From Chaetomium olivaceum (taxonomy: Eukaryota; Ascomycota; Sordariomycetes; Sordariales; Chaetomiaceae): a stretch of DNA of 64,000 nucleotides. Positions 32,851-42,748 of this stretch are shown piece after piece. Numbering within the stretch: the first letter of the stretch is position 1; each line of letters opens with the position of its first letter. Location: the NCBI GenBank assembly GCA_039881045.1, contig JAYWVB010000018.1, forward strand, positions 124,001 to 188,000. The letters run 5' to 3'. The translations under genes and the position numbers were made by a program. The notes beneath the pieces were generated by a model, which was not told the DNA's origin, ran no database searches, and was given only the letters and a program-made list of their open reading frames with translations.

Positions 32851-34476
32851 TCACAAAGCGGGTGACTTTCTCTTGGTGAAGACTTCTCCTTCAGGGATAT
32901 CAGGCTCGTGGGCCCAGATGAGCTGGTCGATTTTGTCCCCTGTGGCAGCCACGAATTTGATCTGGTAAAAGTTGGCGTCCATGACGGTGAACCGCGCTCG
33001 CTTGATATCCTCGTTGTGAGGGACATGCCAATGGAATGTATCTGAGTCTAGGTGATGAAGTGCGTATGCCTCACTCGGGAGACCTTGAAACAGCAAGGAT
33101 AATTTTCCTTCCTCCTGCTTGACTTGGAGGCGAAGGTTGCCGATCAAGTTGTAGTAGTCCCCAGCGTAATCTTCAAACGGCCTGTTTGCTGGGGCTCCGC
33201 TCTTCTTGAGCCTCTCCAGTTCGAGTCCAACATCTTCGCAGTACTGAATATGAGCCTGTGCGCTCTCTTTCGCCAGCCTCACAAAATCAGGCCCCCCATT
33301 CGTCTCGAATATGCGTTCTATCAGGAGTTGCCCGACCCAGTCCGCTGCATCATTAAGCGGAAGGGAGTTACTGAGGACAACCAGAGTGGTCCCAGTCTCG
33401 GGAAACAGGAAAGCAGCGGATGTGAAACCGGGCATGCTCCCTTGATGATGCTACACGAGGCGAGACCCAGGACCCGCTTGCACCGCTGGCATCTCAGGGA
33501 CAAACATGCCGTTCAAGCCAGTCGTTCCCAAAGGTCCAGGAAGCTGCGTGCGGACCCAGCCGAGAGCGTATGTTTTTTCGCGCGGCGTCGAGTGCGAAAT
33601 TGGCACATGGCCAGTCATGATGGTCTGCAGCTGCTTGAACGGTGATCCCGGCGTGGACGAAGCGTTCTCGGCGAATTGATGCTTGGCCGCGACGAGCAGG
33701 CTCTCGTACGCCTTCAGGAGGTCCTTGACGCAGCTGCGAAGCCCACCCGCCAGCCCCATTAGCGTCCCGCCTTGAATTTCCGGTCGCGGAACGTGCCATG
33801 ATGTCTTGTCGTCTAGTGGTATGTATGCTTCGGCCACATTGGAGGGATTGCTGTAATTCGCATCGATGATGGTGCGATCCAAGCCCAGCGGCTCGAGAAT
33901 CTCCGTTGAGAGCAGAGAGCCGTAGCTCTTTCCAGCAGCCCTTTCCACAACTTCGCCCGCGAGGCAATAGCCCCAGTTGTTGTACTGATACTGGGACCGG
34001 AATGACTTGACTTGCTCCAGGTAACCGCACGTCCGCATGGTTTCCTCCTTCGGAAGGAGCAAATGATTCGAGCCTTGGACCCAGATGTCGAGTTTTTGGG
34101 CCCATCTAGTTCGATGGGAGAGGAGATCAAGCAGGGTCATCTCCTTTCCAGTATTTGGGTTTCCCGGTGTGTGAAATTCGGGCAGAATCTCCTGGATAGG
34201 TGCCGTCCAGTTGAGCTGCCCCTTCTCCACCAGGACCCCCACCAGGGCGGATGTGAAGAACTTGGTTAGGGACCCGAGATGGTAGATGGTCTCTTCGTCC
34301 GGGGGCAACTTCTCAAGTATATTGCGGAAGCCGAAATTCCCAAAATAAGTCTGGCCGGCGTGAGAAATGCCGTACGAGAGCCCGGCGACGCCCGATATCT
34401 CACAGATCTCCAGGATGGCGGGTTCGGCGGCAGCTAAAATGCAAGAGAGCGCCATTGTCGTAGTTACCTTAGTCAA
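32851..34476 (-). CDS. Serine beta-lactamase-like hydrolase, frame broken near 33450
   Basis: Class C beta-lactamase/DD-peptidase fold. The nucleophile motif is SLTK in GSLTKFFTSALVGVL (SxxK). The second motif is YNN in YQYNNWGYCLAGEVVERAAG (YxN). The third is HQGSMPGF (HxG class), read in a second frame after a TAG codon near 33450. The C-terminal part (ETGTTLVVLSNSLPLND..., VFTKRKSPAL, stop at 32853-32851) matches the lipocalin-like tail of fungal members. The two frames overlap, so a small indel rather than an intron explains the break. Full length would be about 540 aa. Fungal relatives hydrolyse esters or amides of varied substrates; the substrate here is unknown. Confidence 0.8.
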
Positions 34477-34879
34477 GGAATCGCATAAAGAGCAAATATG
34501 AATGAGATACAGAGCTAGCTGAATTGGCTCCGGTATCTCCTAGAGTGAACAGCTCAATGCTGGCCCTTATTGAAGCGACGCGGTTGTTAAGGCAAGTCAC
34601 ATGGTGGGAAGGTTGGGGCATCGCAGCACATTACAAGTGTTCAGAGTTGGGGCGGTCCGAGGTAGCCCAAATGTACACAGTGCATTGCCTCGGCGATTAT
34701 TCAAGCCCGCCACTCACCGAGATGTGCCACGTGCCTTTCAGGCTGCATGAGGCGTCATGTTCGACGCCCGTCTTCTGTCCCACCCTCAAGCCCAGAGACC
34801 CGTCTGCAAATCATCCCATGAAACCCAAACCCCAACTTTACCGGCCGTGAGAAGAAACTAGATCATATTCACTCTATTC
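34477..34879. other. Intergenic spacer
   Basis: Upstream region of the beta-lactamase-like gene. No gene is recognised. Confidence 0.35.
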
Positions 34880-35530
34880 TTCATCCGCCAAGCCACTGTG
34901 CAGACTAGCACACACGCCGGAGTCTGTATAATTCATGACCTTGGTGGACTCGGCAAGACGCAGATGGCGGCCCAGTACGTCTACACGTTTTGCAAGGATT
35001 GTGACCACTACATCTACTTAAAGGCCGACTCAGCTACAAGGCCGTGTTTACGGACGTGTTCAATTCTATCACGAAGGCTTTCCCACGGCAGAGCCCTGTG
35101 GGAGTCCCCGTCAATGACGAGTGGCACATATACGAGAAATACTTTGCTCACGTCATTCATTAGGCAACGTAGTTCGAGAATCCCACTCCGAGGCCCGCCA
35201 TCGAGTTTACAGAACTGCTATCCGACGGCGGGAACTATATGCGGGAACGCAACCTGACGCGGGAAGCTCAACCTATGCTTCAAGTGGCTCAAAGCATCTG
35301 CGACGATCTGCTCGGCGATGACGACTCTTCTCGCATTCGTGCTGATCTTATCGATGTGATCGGTTCTTTCGAGCTCGATGCCGGCATCAGCTCTTGAGAA
35401 GCTCGGGTCTAAAACACGGTCCGAGAGTTTTATTCAGCTATCCAACGCCCTTGACGATGTGGCCTGCGGTTACTTTCACTTTCAACACTTTTCCGATGCC
35501 CATCCGAGGGGCATGAAGTTGACCATGGCT
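34880..35530 (+). pseudogene. Relic of an NB-ARC/TPR (NLR-like) gene
   Basis: A Walker A block, CIIHDLGGLGKTQMAAQYVY, starts near 34922 and is followed by YIYLKAD. A second frame gives VFNSITKAFP and NDEWHIYEKYFAHVIH. A third gives IEFTELLSDGGNYM, LTREAQPMLQVAQSICDDLL and IGSFELDAG. A fourth gives SNALDDVACGYFHFQHFSDA, typical of the TPR part of fungal NLR-like proteins. Signal-transducing NLRs of fungi act in non-self recognition. The copy lacks its N-terminal effector domain, Walker B region and most repeats, and is split over several frames with stops. It is a remnant, not a working gene. Confidence 0.6.
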
Positions 35531-36015
35531 TATATCATGATCCATAGAGCACATATCACACGTGTAGGACGACAGGATGCATTTCAAGCACGAAGATGCC
35601 ATAGAATGAGACTCCGAAATCAGAGGCTGTCGCGGTTCGGGTGCAATAGCATGCTCCGTATTACATACAAAAGACACTGTACCATACATACATATCAGTT
35701 CTCACACTTTTCTGTTATCATAAGCCGGAAAGCAGCAAACGAAGGAACTGGGAAAGTGCTTACAAGCATGGCGTTTGTGATAACCCCGTGCTCCTTCTTC
35801 CCACGGGCAGTCAACGTTTCCTTCCAGCTTTTGCACCGAGTCTGGACAGGAATTTGAATTGAGACCAGCGAGGCACTTGCCACATTGCACTTGCGTGCAC
35901 TTTTCGTCTTTCTCAAAATACCTAGATTCCACCCTCCTATGATTAAAATAAATACCGCTAAAAAGCCGCCACCCTCCAATTTCTTCTGCCTTAATCCTAG
36001 TATCACCTCATCAAT
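35531..36015. other. Intergenic spacer
   Basis: Upstream of the velvet-like gene. A minus-strand frame covering 35695-36354 is open but is treated as antisense noise. Confidence 0.35.
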
Positions 36016-36757
36016 ATGGTGAGAATCAAATGGGTTGCCGAAAACGACGGAAACCGTTCCGAATCCAACGCGGTTAAGTTTGAGATAGCGAAGGCCTCGA
36101 CGTCGAAGGAGTCGGCCCCAGTCCATGCCTCGTTCTGCAAGACTCTCAAGGGGACGCATGGCTCGACAGCTACGTTCCTCGTCCAACCCCAGGACAGGGT
36201 ACAAATTGCCGAAAAGCTCCGGCCGTTTGTCGTGACGGTTACCAACCCGCCAGACAAAATGGGCAAGTCCCGTCCGCGGTACAGGGCCACCGTCGCCATC
36301 TTCTACAACAACAGCGCTCTTCAGGTTGTCGATCCGAGCCCTATCGTTGAACACACGGACCGCGGAGTACGGTCGTTCAAGGAATCATGGCCGGGCCAGG
36401 ATGGGACGGAAAATATCAACTTCCTTTTTGAGGACGTCAAGGTCGATTATGTCGGCGAATACACCATGTATGCCTCCATCTTCCGGCCGGGTGATGACCT
36501 CAAGGGGCCCGCATTCCTGACGACGCCGTGGAGCACTTTGGTTAAGGTGGTTCCAGCATCTCGACGAGCTAAGCCCGCACCGCTGAGTAAGTTGTTTTGT
36601 AGGAATTTCAGGGTTCCTCTAACTGTCTCCAGACGAGCTCGAGATGCATGTTTTAATTAATCTGGGCGTCCATCTTCCCCTGCGCCGCGGCAGTCCGTCC
36701 GGCGCCGAATCACCTGGGAACGAACCGGGGCAAGAGATCAGGATTGCTGGCAAATAG
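36016..36757 (+). CDS. Two-exon hypothetical, possibly velvet-like, 231 aa
   Basis: Exon 1 is 36016-36586 and exon 2 is 36633-36757. The 46-nt intron has GTAAGT, a perfect CTAAC branch and a CAG acceptor; the total of 696 nt is in frame. The chain has PQDRVQIAEKLRPFVVTV, then VVDPSPIVE, then INFLFEDVKVDYVGEYTMY, then a C-terminal VLINLGVHLPLRRG. The FEDVKV..GEYTMYASIF element and the final LG..LPLRRG resemble the ends of a velvet domain (a DNA-binding regulator fold in fungal development and secondary metabolism), and DPSPIV recalls the DPPPIV segment. The match is weak and other beta-sandwich families remain possible. The gene model itself is solid. Confidence 0.65.
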
Positions 36758-37062
36758 CGGATTTCAAAAGCATGATAGTGGGTTTTTGAGGTGTGTCGTT
36801 GTACGGTTAGCTATCACATTTATATGGTATTGTGTTGAACTTGAGAGAGAAGCGTAGAAATACGAATTGTAGATTCCGGAGCATATACGGGAAAAATTGT
36901 GCACAGCGGTATTTTGGGATGTGGCTCTATTGTGACGGGGGCTTTCTCGGACAATAAGCAACCTACCTAGAAAGCCCCTACCTGTATTTTCCACCCGGCA
37001 TAAGGGAAGGCATGGAGCCAAACTCGCATACCCGCACCGCCGCCCCTAGAAACACCCGCGGA
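36758..37062. other. Short intergenic spacer between convergent genes
   Basis: AT-rich 3' flanks. Nothing else is seen. Confidence 0.35.
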
Positions 37063-38007
37063 TCACTTGAACAAATACTTCGCAATAGCCGCGACACCAC
37101 CCGCTCCGAACCCCTCCTCCACCGCGCGATCCATCAGCTGCGAGATAAACCGCATTCCCGTTCCATCCACGCCCTCCTCCTCACACGTCTGCAGAATATT
37201 CTTCATCCCCGCGGCCTGCATCGCCAGCGGATTGCCCAAATCATCCATCCAATCCTCCCGATCCACCTGGTCCGCCAACAAACTCACATATGGCACCAGC
37301 GCCGTCAGCACCGGCACCATGACACCATCCACCGCCGCCTTGCACGCCGCCTTCTCTCCACCCTTCTCCTGCCCCTTATTCTGCCCCTTCCGCAACAACG
37401 CAATCCCCGTAAACGCCCCCATAAACATCCCATACATCGCCGTCAACGCCGCCACATCATACAACGACGCGGCCCCGGCATCATCCGAAACATACTGCAC
37501 AATGCCCACGGGCTTCAGCAGCGCCGCCACACCGCCGTCGTTGAACTGAGCCTGGCTCTCGCCGCTGAGAATGACAAAGGACGCCGGGGTGCCCACCATC
37601 TGCGGCGTCACCATGATGCCGCCGTCGAAGTAGGCTGCTGCGCCGAGGTTCTTGAGCGTGGTTTCCATGGCGCGGGCCTGGTTGGGCGTGCCGTTGGTGA
37701 GGTTGATGATGGTTTTGCCGGCGAGGGGCCCCGTGGTCTCGCTGGTGGTGGCCGCCTCCAGGGGGGCGAGCGCGGTGGTGATGGCGGCGTAGTCGAGCAG
37801 GCAGATCAGGATGGTGCTGCTGCGCGCGATGGCGGCGGTCAGGGAGGGCTCGAACGTGGCGCCCTCCGCGACCAGACCTTTGACCAGCGGGCGGTCGGCC
37901 GTGCGGTTCCAGATCGTGAGCTGGGGAGGGGTGGGGGCGGTCTTGAGGAGGGCTGAGGCGAGGGCGGCGCCCATGTTGCCGATGCCGATGGAGGTGATGG
38001 TGGCCAT
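37063..38007 (-). CDS. 6-phosphogluconate-dehydrogenase-like / imine-reductase-like oxidoreductase, 314 aa
   Basis: One exon. The N-terminal Rossmann fold has the dinucleotide motif GIGNMGAALASALL at about residues 8-21. It is followed by WNRTADRPLVKGL, in which Arg after Asn suggests NADP(H) preference. LICLLDYAAITTAL and INLTNGTPNQARAME follow, the latter at the usual position of the substrate-site motif of beta-hydroxyacid dehydrogenases. The C-terminal helical domain carries YDVAALTAMYGMFMGAF and a Lys/Gly-rich loop. The catalytic Lys of classical HIBADHs is not at its usual place, which fits the imine-reductase-like branch. The start at 38007 (MATITSIGIG) places the Rossmann motif at the very N-terminus, as expected. 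Confidence 0.88.
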   Translation of the reverse strand: MATITSIGIGNMGAALASALLKTAPTPPQLTIWNRTADRPLVKGLVAEGATFEPSLTAAIARSSTILICLLDYAAITTALAPLEAATTSETTGPLAGKTIINLTNGTPNQARAMETTLKNLGAAAYFDGGIMVTPQMVGTPASFVILSGESQAQFNDGGVAALLKPVGIVQYVSDDAGAASLYDVAALTAMYGMFMGAFTGIALLRKGQNKGQEKGGEKAACKAAVDGVMVPVLTALVPYVSLLADQVDREDWMDDLGNPLAMQAAGMKNILQTCEEEGVDGTGMRFISQLMDRAVEEGFGAGGVAAIAKYLFK

Positions 38008-38957
38008 TTTGATTGGGGTTGGGGTTGGAAGTGGTTGTTGTTTGGTGAGTGTGGTGATTGTGTTGTTGAAGTTGTTCGTGGTGGTCAGAACTGTGGGATG
38101 GAGTGAGGTGGCGGGATGGTGGTCTTATAGTCGGTTCTTGCCATCAAAGCCAGAGTGATGATACGATTTCATGGCCATCATCTCGATCCCAGCTACCAAC
38201 CATCTGCTCGCTGGCTAGCTGAACGCACGCCCTCAACACCATGGTCCAGCCTTGCGATGCATGGCTTCAGCCTCGTCGTTTCTTGCAAGATCAGTAATCT
38301 CGTTAGGCCAAGACCACAAGTGACTCACGCCGAGTCGTTAAATTGTTTGACATGTCCATTTTGGGCCTTCCCTTCCGTCATTCGATGTGGATTTTTGGTG
38401 TTGAGCTTTCGTTGCTGGAGTTCAGGGGTAGCATAGGCGCGGCTTGGCGCTTAGAAATCCAGGGGAAGAGGTCTCGGCGGGTCAGCATCTGCCCGTCGAC
38501 ACGCGTCGAGGAAGCCTTTGCTTAGAAATCGAGGTCAAAAGGGACACGAACGCACGTGTCAACGCGGGGGGAACGAAATTACACTACACTTGGGCGACAC
38601 TTGATATGCATAGTGCCGGGGTTGAGGATAGTGCCTTGGACCCTGCCATCGGGTAACGTTGGGTTGGCAGCACATTAAATTCAGAACCTTGAGGGCCATG
38701 CTACAAACTGGTCATCGCGTGTTAGTTTTGGGCTTTGGTTGGTCGAGGAAGCAGCCGTTGACAGAAAAAGGCCGAAGGCTTAAGAAACGAAGGCTTGATG
38801 ATATTAAAACAGAATACATGTATAGAAGTTTTTCCCACCTGTATGTGTCTCCCCAGACTTCCCTCCTCTCTCGCCTGAAGGACTAGCTCTACCATCTGGT
38901 TTCCCTCTTTTGTTCCCGCTCCCTTACCAAATCACCCGCAGCCCCTCACCTTAAACC
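38008..38957. other. Intergenic spacer
   Basis: About 950 bp. The first 150 bp is the promoter side of the dehydrogenase gene. No coding signal is recognised in the rest. Confidence 0.4.
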
Positions 38958-40909
38958 TCAGCAATCAACATCATACATATCCCCCCTAACCACACTCGCC
39001 CCCGGCTTGCCCTCCCACCCCAACCTAACCAGCGTCTCCTCCCCAGCCACGTACCTCGGCCACCCCTTCCCTTTACCCTTCCCCTTCCCCTCTCCGCCAC
39101 CAACCCCCCCGTCATACTCCCTCCCATACCTCTCCAACCCCCCACGGGGATCCCTCGCAAACGCAGCCCACGCTCCCCTCATATACCTCCCGACCTGCAC
39201 CTCCCCCCCCGTCCTCCCCACCCCCTGCTCCCGCCGCCTTGCATTACCATCCCCTCTCACCCCCCCATCCACACCCCAATCCCCATCCCCATCCACCGTC
39301 CCAAACAAAACCGCCACCTCCGAATCATGGTACGCGCCACTGGGCGGCGAGCGCGCCAGCTCCGTGGCCGGGAACACGCCGTGCCAGCGATAGCGCCAGG
39401 TGGGGTTTGCGTCGGTGCGCGCGGAGCGGTGGGCGCGCGCCGCGGCGGGGCAGACAAAGTTGCGCTGGTTCTGCGCGTGCCAGAACGCATCTTCCTGCTC
39501 GCGGGTGAGATGGGGCTGCGGCGGGACAAACACCCGGAACAGGCCTGACTCGTTGTCGGTGGTGCCGATCAGCATGGGGAGGGGTGCCGTGGGGTGGCGG
39601 GCGGCGGAGGGGGCTGGGAAGACGAGGGTGTTGTCGATGGTCGGGGAGTAGGGGGTGGGGTGCGGGGAGGAGATGGTGTTGAGGAGAGTGGTGATGAGAG
39701 AGCGGGCCGGGATGGATTGCATGCAGGTGAGGAGGGTGCTTGGGGGAGTGGAAGCGTCGCCGCAACCGACGGCACGGGTGGTGTTGTACCAGAGTTGCGT
39801 GGCCAGGGAGGACGGGCGCGGGGTGATGCCGCTGGCGGTGCCGGACATGGAGATGAGGCCGGCGACGATGGGATCGTGGGGCCAGGCGAAGGAGTAGTCT
39901 GGTGGGAGTTAGTTAGGGATCAATAGGTGGTGCTGTGAAAATCGGTGATGGGAGAGGTTGATGCTGAACGAGTTGTCAGGGCCAGTGGGTTGTTGTAACT
40001 TACGGTCAACGGAGGCACCGCCAGCAGACTCGCCAAATAGTGTGATACGCTTTGGGTCGCCGCCAAAGGCCGCAATGTTGTCGCGGACCCATTCAACTGC
40101 CATGCGTTGGTCGAGTAGGCCGGGGTTCTGGTGCCCGTGGGGGTTGCCTGGGAAGCCAAAGAAGGTGAGGCGGTAACTGCGTTGTTAGTAAAGTCTTGAC
40201 TTAGAGGCTGAGGGTGCTCACTTGATGGTTACCAAAACTACATCCTCCTGGTCGGCAAAGAACTGGCCGTTGTAGGCCGGCACGGCTGAGCTACCTAGAT
40301 ACCTCAGGTATGCGCGATCTATGGTCAGAGCAAATCTTATCTTGTTGGAGAGCACAATAACATTACCTGAAACAAAAGAGCCGCCGTGGATATAAACCAT
40401 AACAGGTTTTCGATTCTCGCCGGTCTGCGGCTTGGTCCAGACATTCAGAGTAAGGCAATCCTCGCTCACCGGAATGCCCGGATTCGTGATGCTTGCCAGG
40501 ATGCGGCGGCCGACATCGGTAATCCCGTAAATATCGATAAGTTCCTGGGGAAATTCTGCATCATACGCGCTAATATTGGATGGGAAGCAAGCGGCCCCCT
40601 GGGTTGTCACTTGTCAATACTTAAGGGTAAACCCCAGGTTCCATGAATCCGACTTACAAAGCTCCTGCCACTGATCTTGCCCTTCCCGCTGTACCGAACT
40701 GGAGGCTGGAATCGAAGACTTCCTACCGGTGGCTGGGCGTAGGGAATGCCGAGGTATTCAGACACCTCTGTCGCCGTGGATGCGGCATGCCCCTCGATGG
40801 CACCGCTGGAGGTTTGGACCATTTGTCCGACTGTCCATTTCGGAGGTCGGCAGGCAGAGGCGGCCACCAGCGGAGCTACCAGGGCAATAATGATATTAAG
40901 ATATCTCAT
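38958..40909 (-). CDS. Secreted type-B carboxylesterase, 5 exons, ~560 aa
   Basis: Exons at 40909-40658, 40609-40367, 40294-40222, 40176-40004 and 39898-38958. A signal peptide (MRYLNIIIALVAPLVAA) is followed by EYLGIPYAQPPVGSLRFQPP. The oxyanion-hole motif is YIHGGSFVSG. The nucleophile elbow is FGESAGGAS. The acid is Glu in GTTDNESG. The His is in GAYHDSEV. This completes the Ser-Glu-His triad of the carboxylesterase/cholinesterase family. The exon 1-2 junction is one base out of phase, as read. The C-terminal part contains a Gly/Lys run (GGVGGGEGKGKGKGKG). Natural substrates are not evident; secreted fungal members act on lipids or plant esters. Confidence 0.9.
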
Positions 40910-41446
40910 AGCGAGATGGATGTATGAAGTTGTTCTGATAAAAGAGCGTTCCTATGAAGAACGCCGGTTTTATAGCTGGAAATGGTTGTTTACGTTGACC
41001 ACATCTCAAATACGAACCGAGTCGAGTACAGCCTCATACTTATGCCTGGTCTCTCCATCATGGATGTCGAACAGTATCGCATTCATTCCGTGGGTTGCGT
41101 CGCGGCCCTTGCGCCCATGGTGTTGAACCCACTGGTGACAACATTGGTCGGTTTGAATCCGAGCTTCCGCGTGTCATTGCCAAACTGGGCAACACCGGCC
41201 AATCCTGTCTCCTGAAGTTGCCAGACCCACCCTTCTGAGACATCACCAACGGCCAGGATGAGAGAAATTTCCTATTTAGTACAAGCTAGTTAGTTAGTTT
41301 TGCAGGCAGTTTGATCTGATGGACCGTGCAGAGACCCTGGACAAGTTCTGACGACAACTCCTGAGCAGTCTTGGACGGAATACGAGCATGTGGGGCAATG
41401 TGTTGGAACAAACAAGGAAAATGGTATCATTATGTTTTTTGCTACA
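40910..41446. other. Intergenic spacer
   Basis: Promoter side of the carboxylesterase and 3' side of the rhodopsin-like gene. No gene is seen. Confidence 0.35.
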
Positions 41447-42748
41447 CTAATTTCTGCCGTCATAAATCTTCAGATCGTCGTCTGACCCTTCCGGTCCTGC
41501 TAAGTGGACGATGCGGCCACCCGGGCCGATGCGCACGTGCATTAACTCCTCGTCTGCTTCGAGCGGGTTAAGCCGCTTGCTATTCCAGCTCCGGATCGGT
41601 GCTGTCCCGCTCCCGGTCCCCGCGGCGCCGGTGGGTGAGCTGATACGGACCGCGTTGGAGCCCCTCTTCACGTTGACGACGAGGACGCGGAACATGGGGA
41701 TGGCCTGGGCGATGATAGTGACGCCCGGCTCGAGGAAGTTGAAGATGGACATAAAAACCATGAAATCTGTTCGACTGTTAGCTACCCCTGCGTCCGTGTC
41801 TGCGAGCTTGCCTTGGGGAATTGACGCGTACGGTAATTGTTATCGATTTCTTTAAGTTGGTAAAATGCGCGGAAGATGACAATGGTGCCCGTGATGGCGC
41901 CGAGGCTCATGGCGAGCGTGAGCCCCCACTTTTCTCGTGTTTCGAGCAGGAGTTTTCGGATGATGAACCACGGAAACAAGGCGAGCAGGACGTCGATTAC
42001 ACCGCCGTACACTAATAACAGAGTCAGCCTCTGTTCCCTCTGTTCCTCCCACCAATCCGTGCCAGGTCGTCGTACCAATTGTTGTTCCCCCTAAATATTG
42101 GAGGTAGATGAGGTTGAAGCACTTGGTGTGTTCCGGTCGGAAGATGGACCGCGGGTCCTCGCAAGCGGGAATCCAGATGGACAGCATGCCGGGGATGAGG
42201 ATCAAGTTGGCCGTGACGATGACGAACCAGAGGAAGTAGAGGAGGATTCGGTTTCGGACGATGCGGGAGAGGGTGATGGCGAAGGCGACCTTGGTCCATG
42301 CTGTGGCGAGGGTGGTCATGGAGGTCGACGTGTTCTGGAAGAGGAAGAATCGGCGCTTGTCATCGTCGGAGGTGTAGCCGGAGGTGATGGTGCGGGTGAG
42401 GAGGCCGGCGGCAACCAGCAGGATGCTCTGTCCGGAATGGTTAGAGTCTTGAGTCACTTCGTTCCATTTCCATTTCCAGTCCCATTTCCATGCCAATTCC
42501 ATCCCATCTTCCTCTCCGCCACGCATGATCTATGCCATGCCAAATCCCAGACGTACCCATGATATCGAGAGGACAAGGTCGTCCCACCACAGTTTCGAGA
42601 AGCGATGGCGGCACCACAGGCGCACGAAGAGGAAGCCACCAGAGGCGACGGTCAGCACCCAGACGGCGACGAGGGTCTGGGAGAAGATGGAAGCGTCCCC
42701 ATTGTCGCTCTGGTAGACATGGGGGGCACCGCTGTCGTCGCTGCTCAT
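41447..42748 (-). CDS. Fungal rhodopsin-like (PTH11-type) receptor, 347 aa
   Basis: Exons at 42748-42557, 42427-42076, 42011-41832 and 41766-41447 sum to 1044 nt, in frame, with clean GT-AG ends. Seven hydrophobic segments are visible. Family hallmarks are RLWCRHRFSKLWWDDLVL (the WDD motif after TM2), WTKVAFAITLSRI, LSIWIPACEDP and CFNLIYLQYLGG. VYGGVIDVLLALFPWFIIRKL is the YG..D.LLA..P signature. The C-terminal tail is soluble. This is the fungal rhodopsin-like superfamily that includes Pth11-type plasma-membrane receptors. There is no CFEM domain. The ligand is unknown. A second, divergent member lies at 59640-61201. Confidence 0.9.

Noticed and set aside
35695..36354. Minus-strand frame of 219 codons overlapping the velvet-like gene
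   Set aside because: It runs antisense to a well-supported two-exon gene and shows no domain or splice support.
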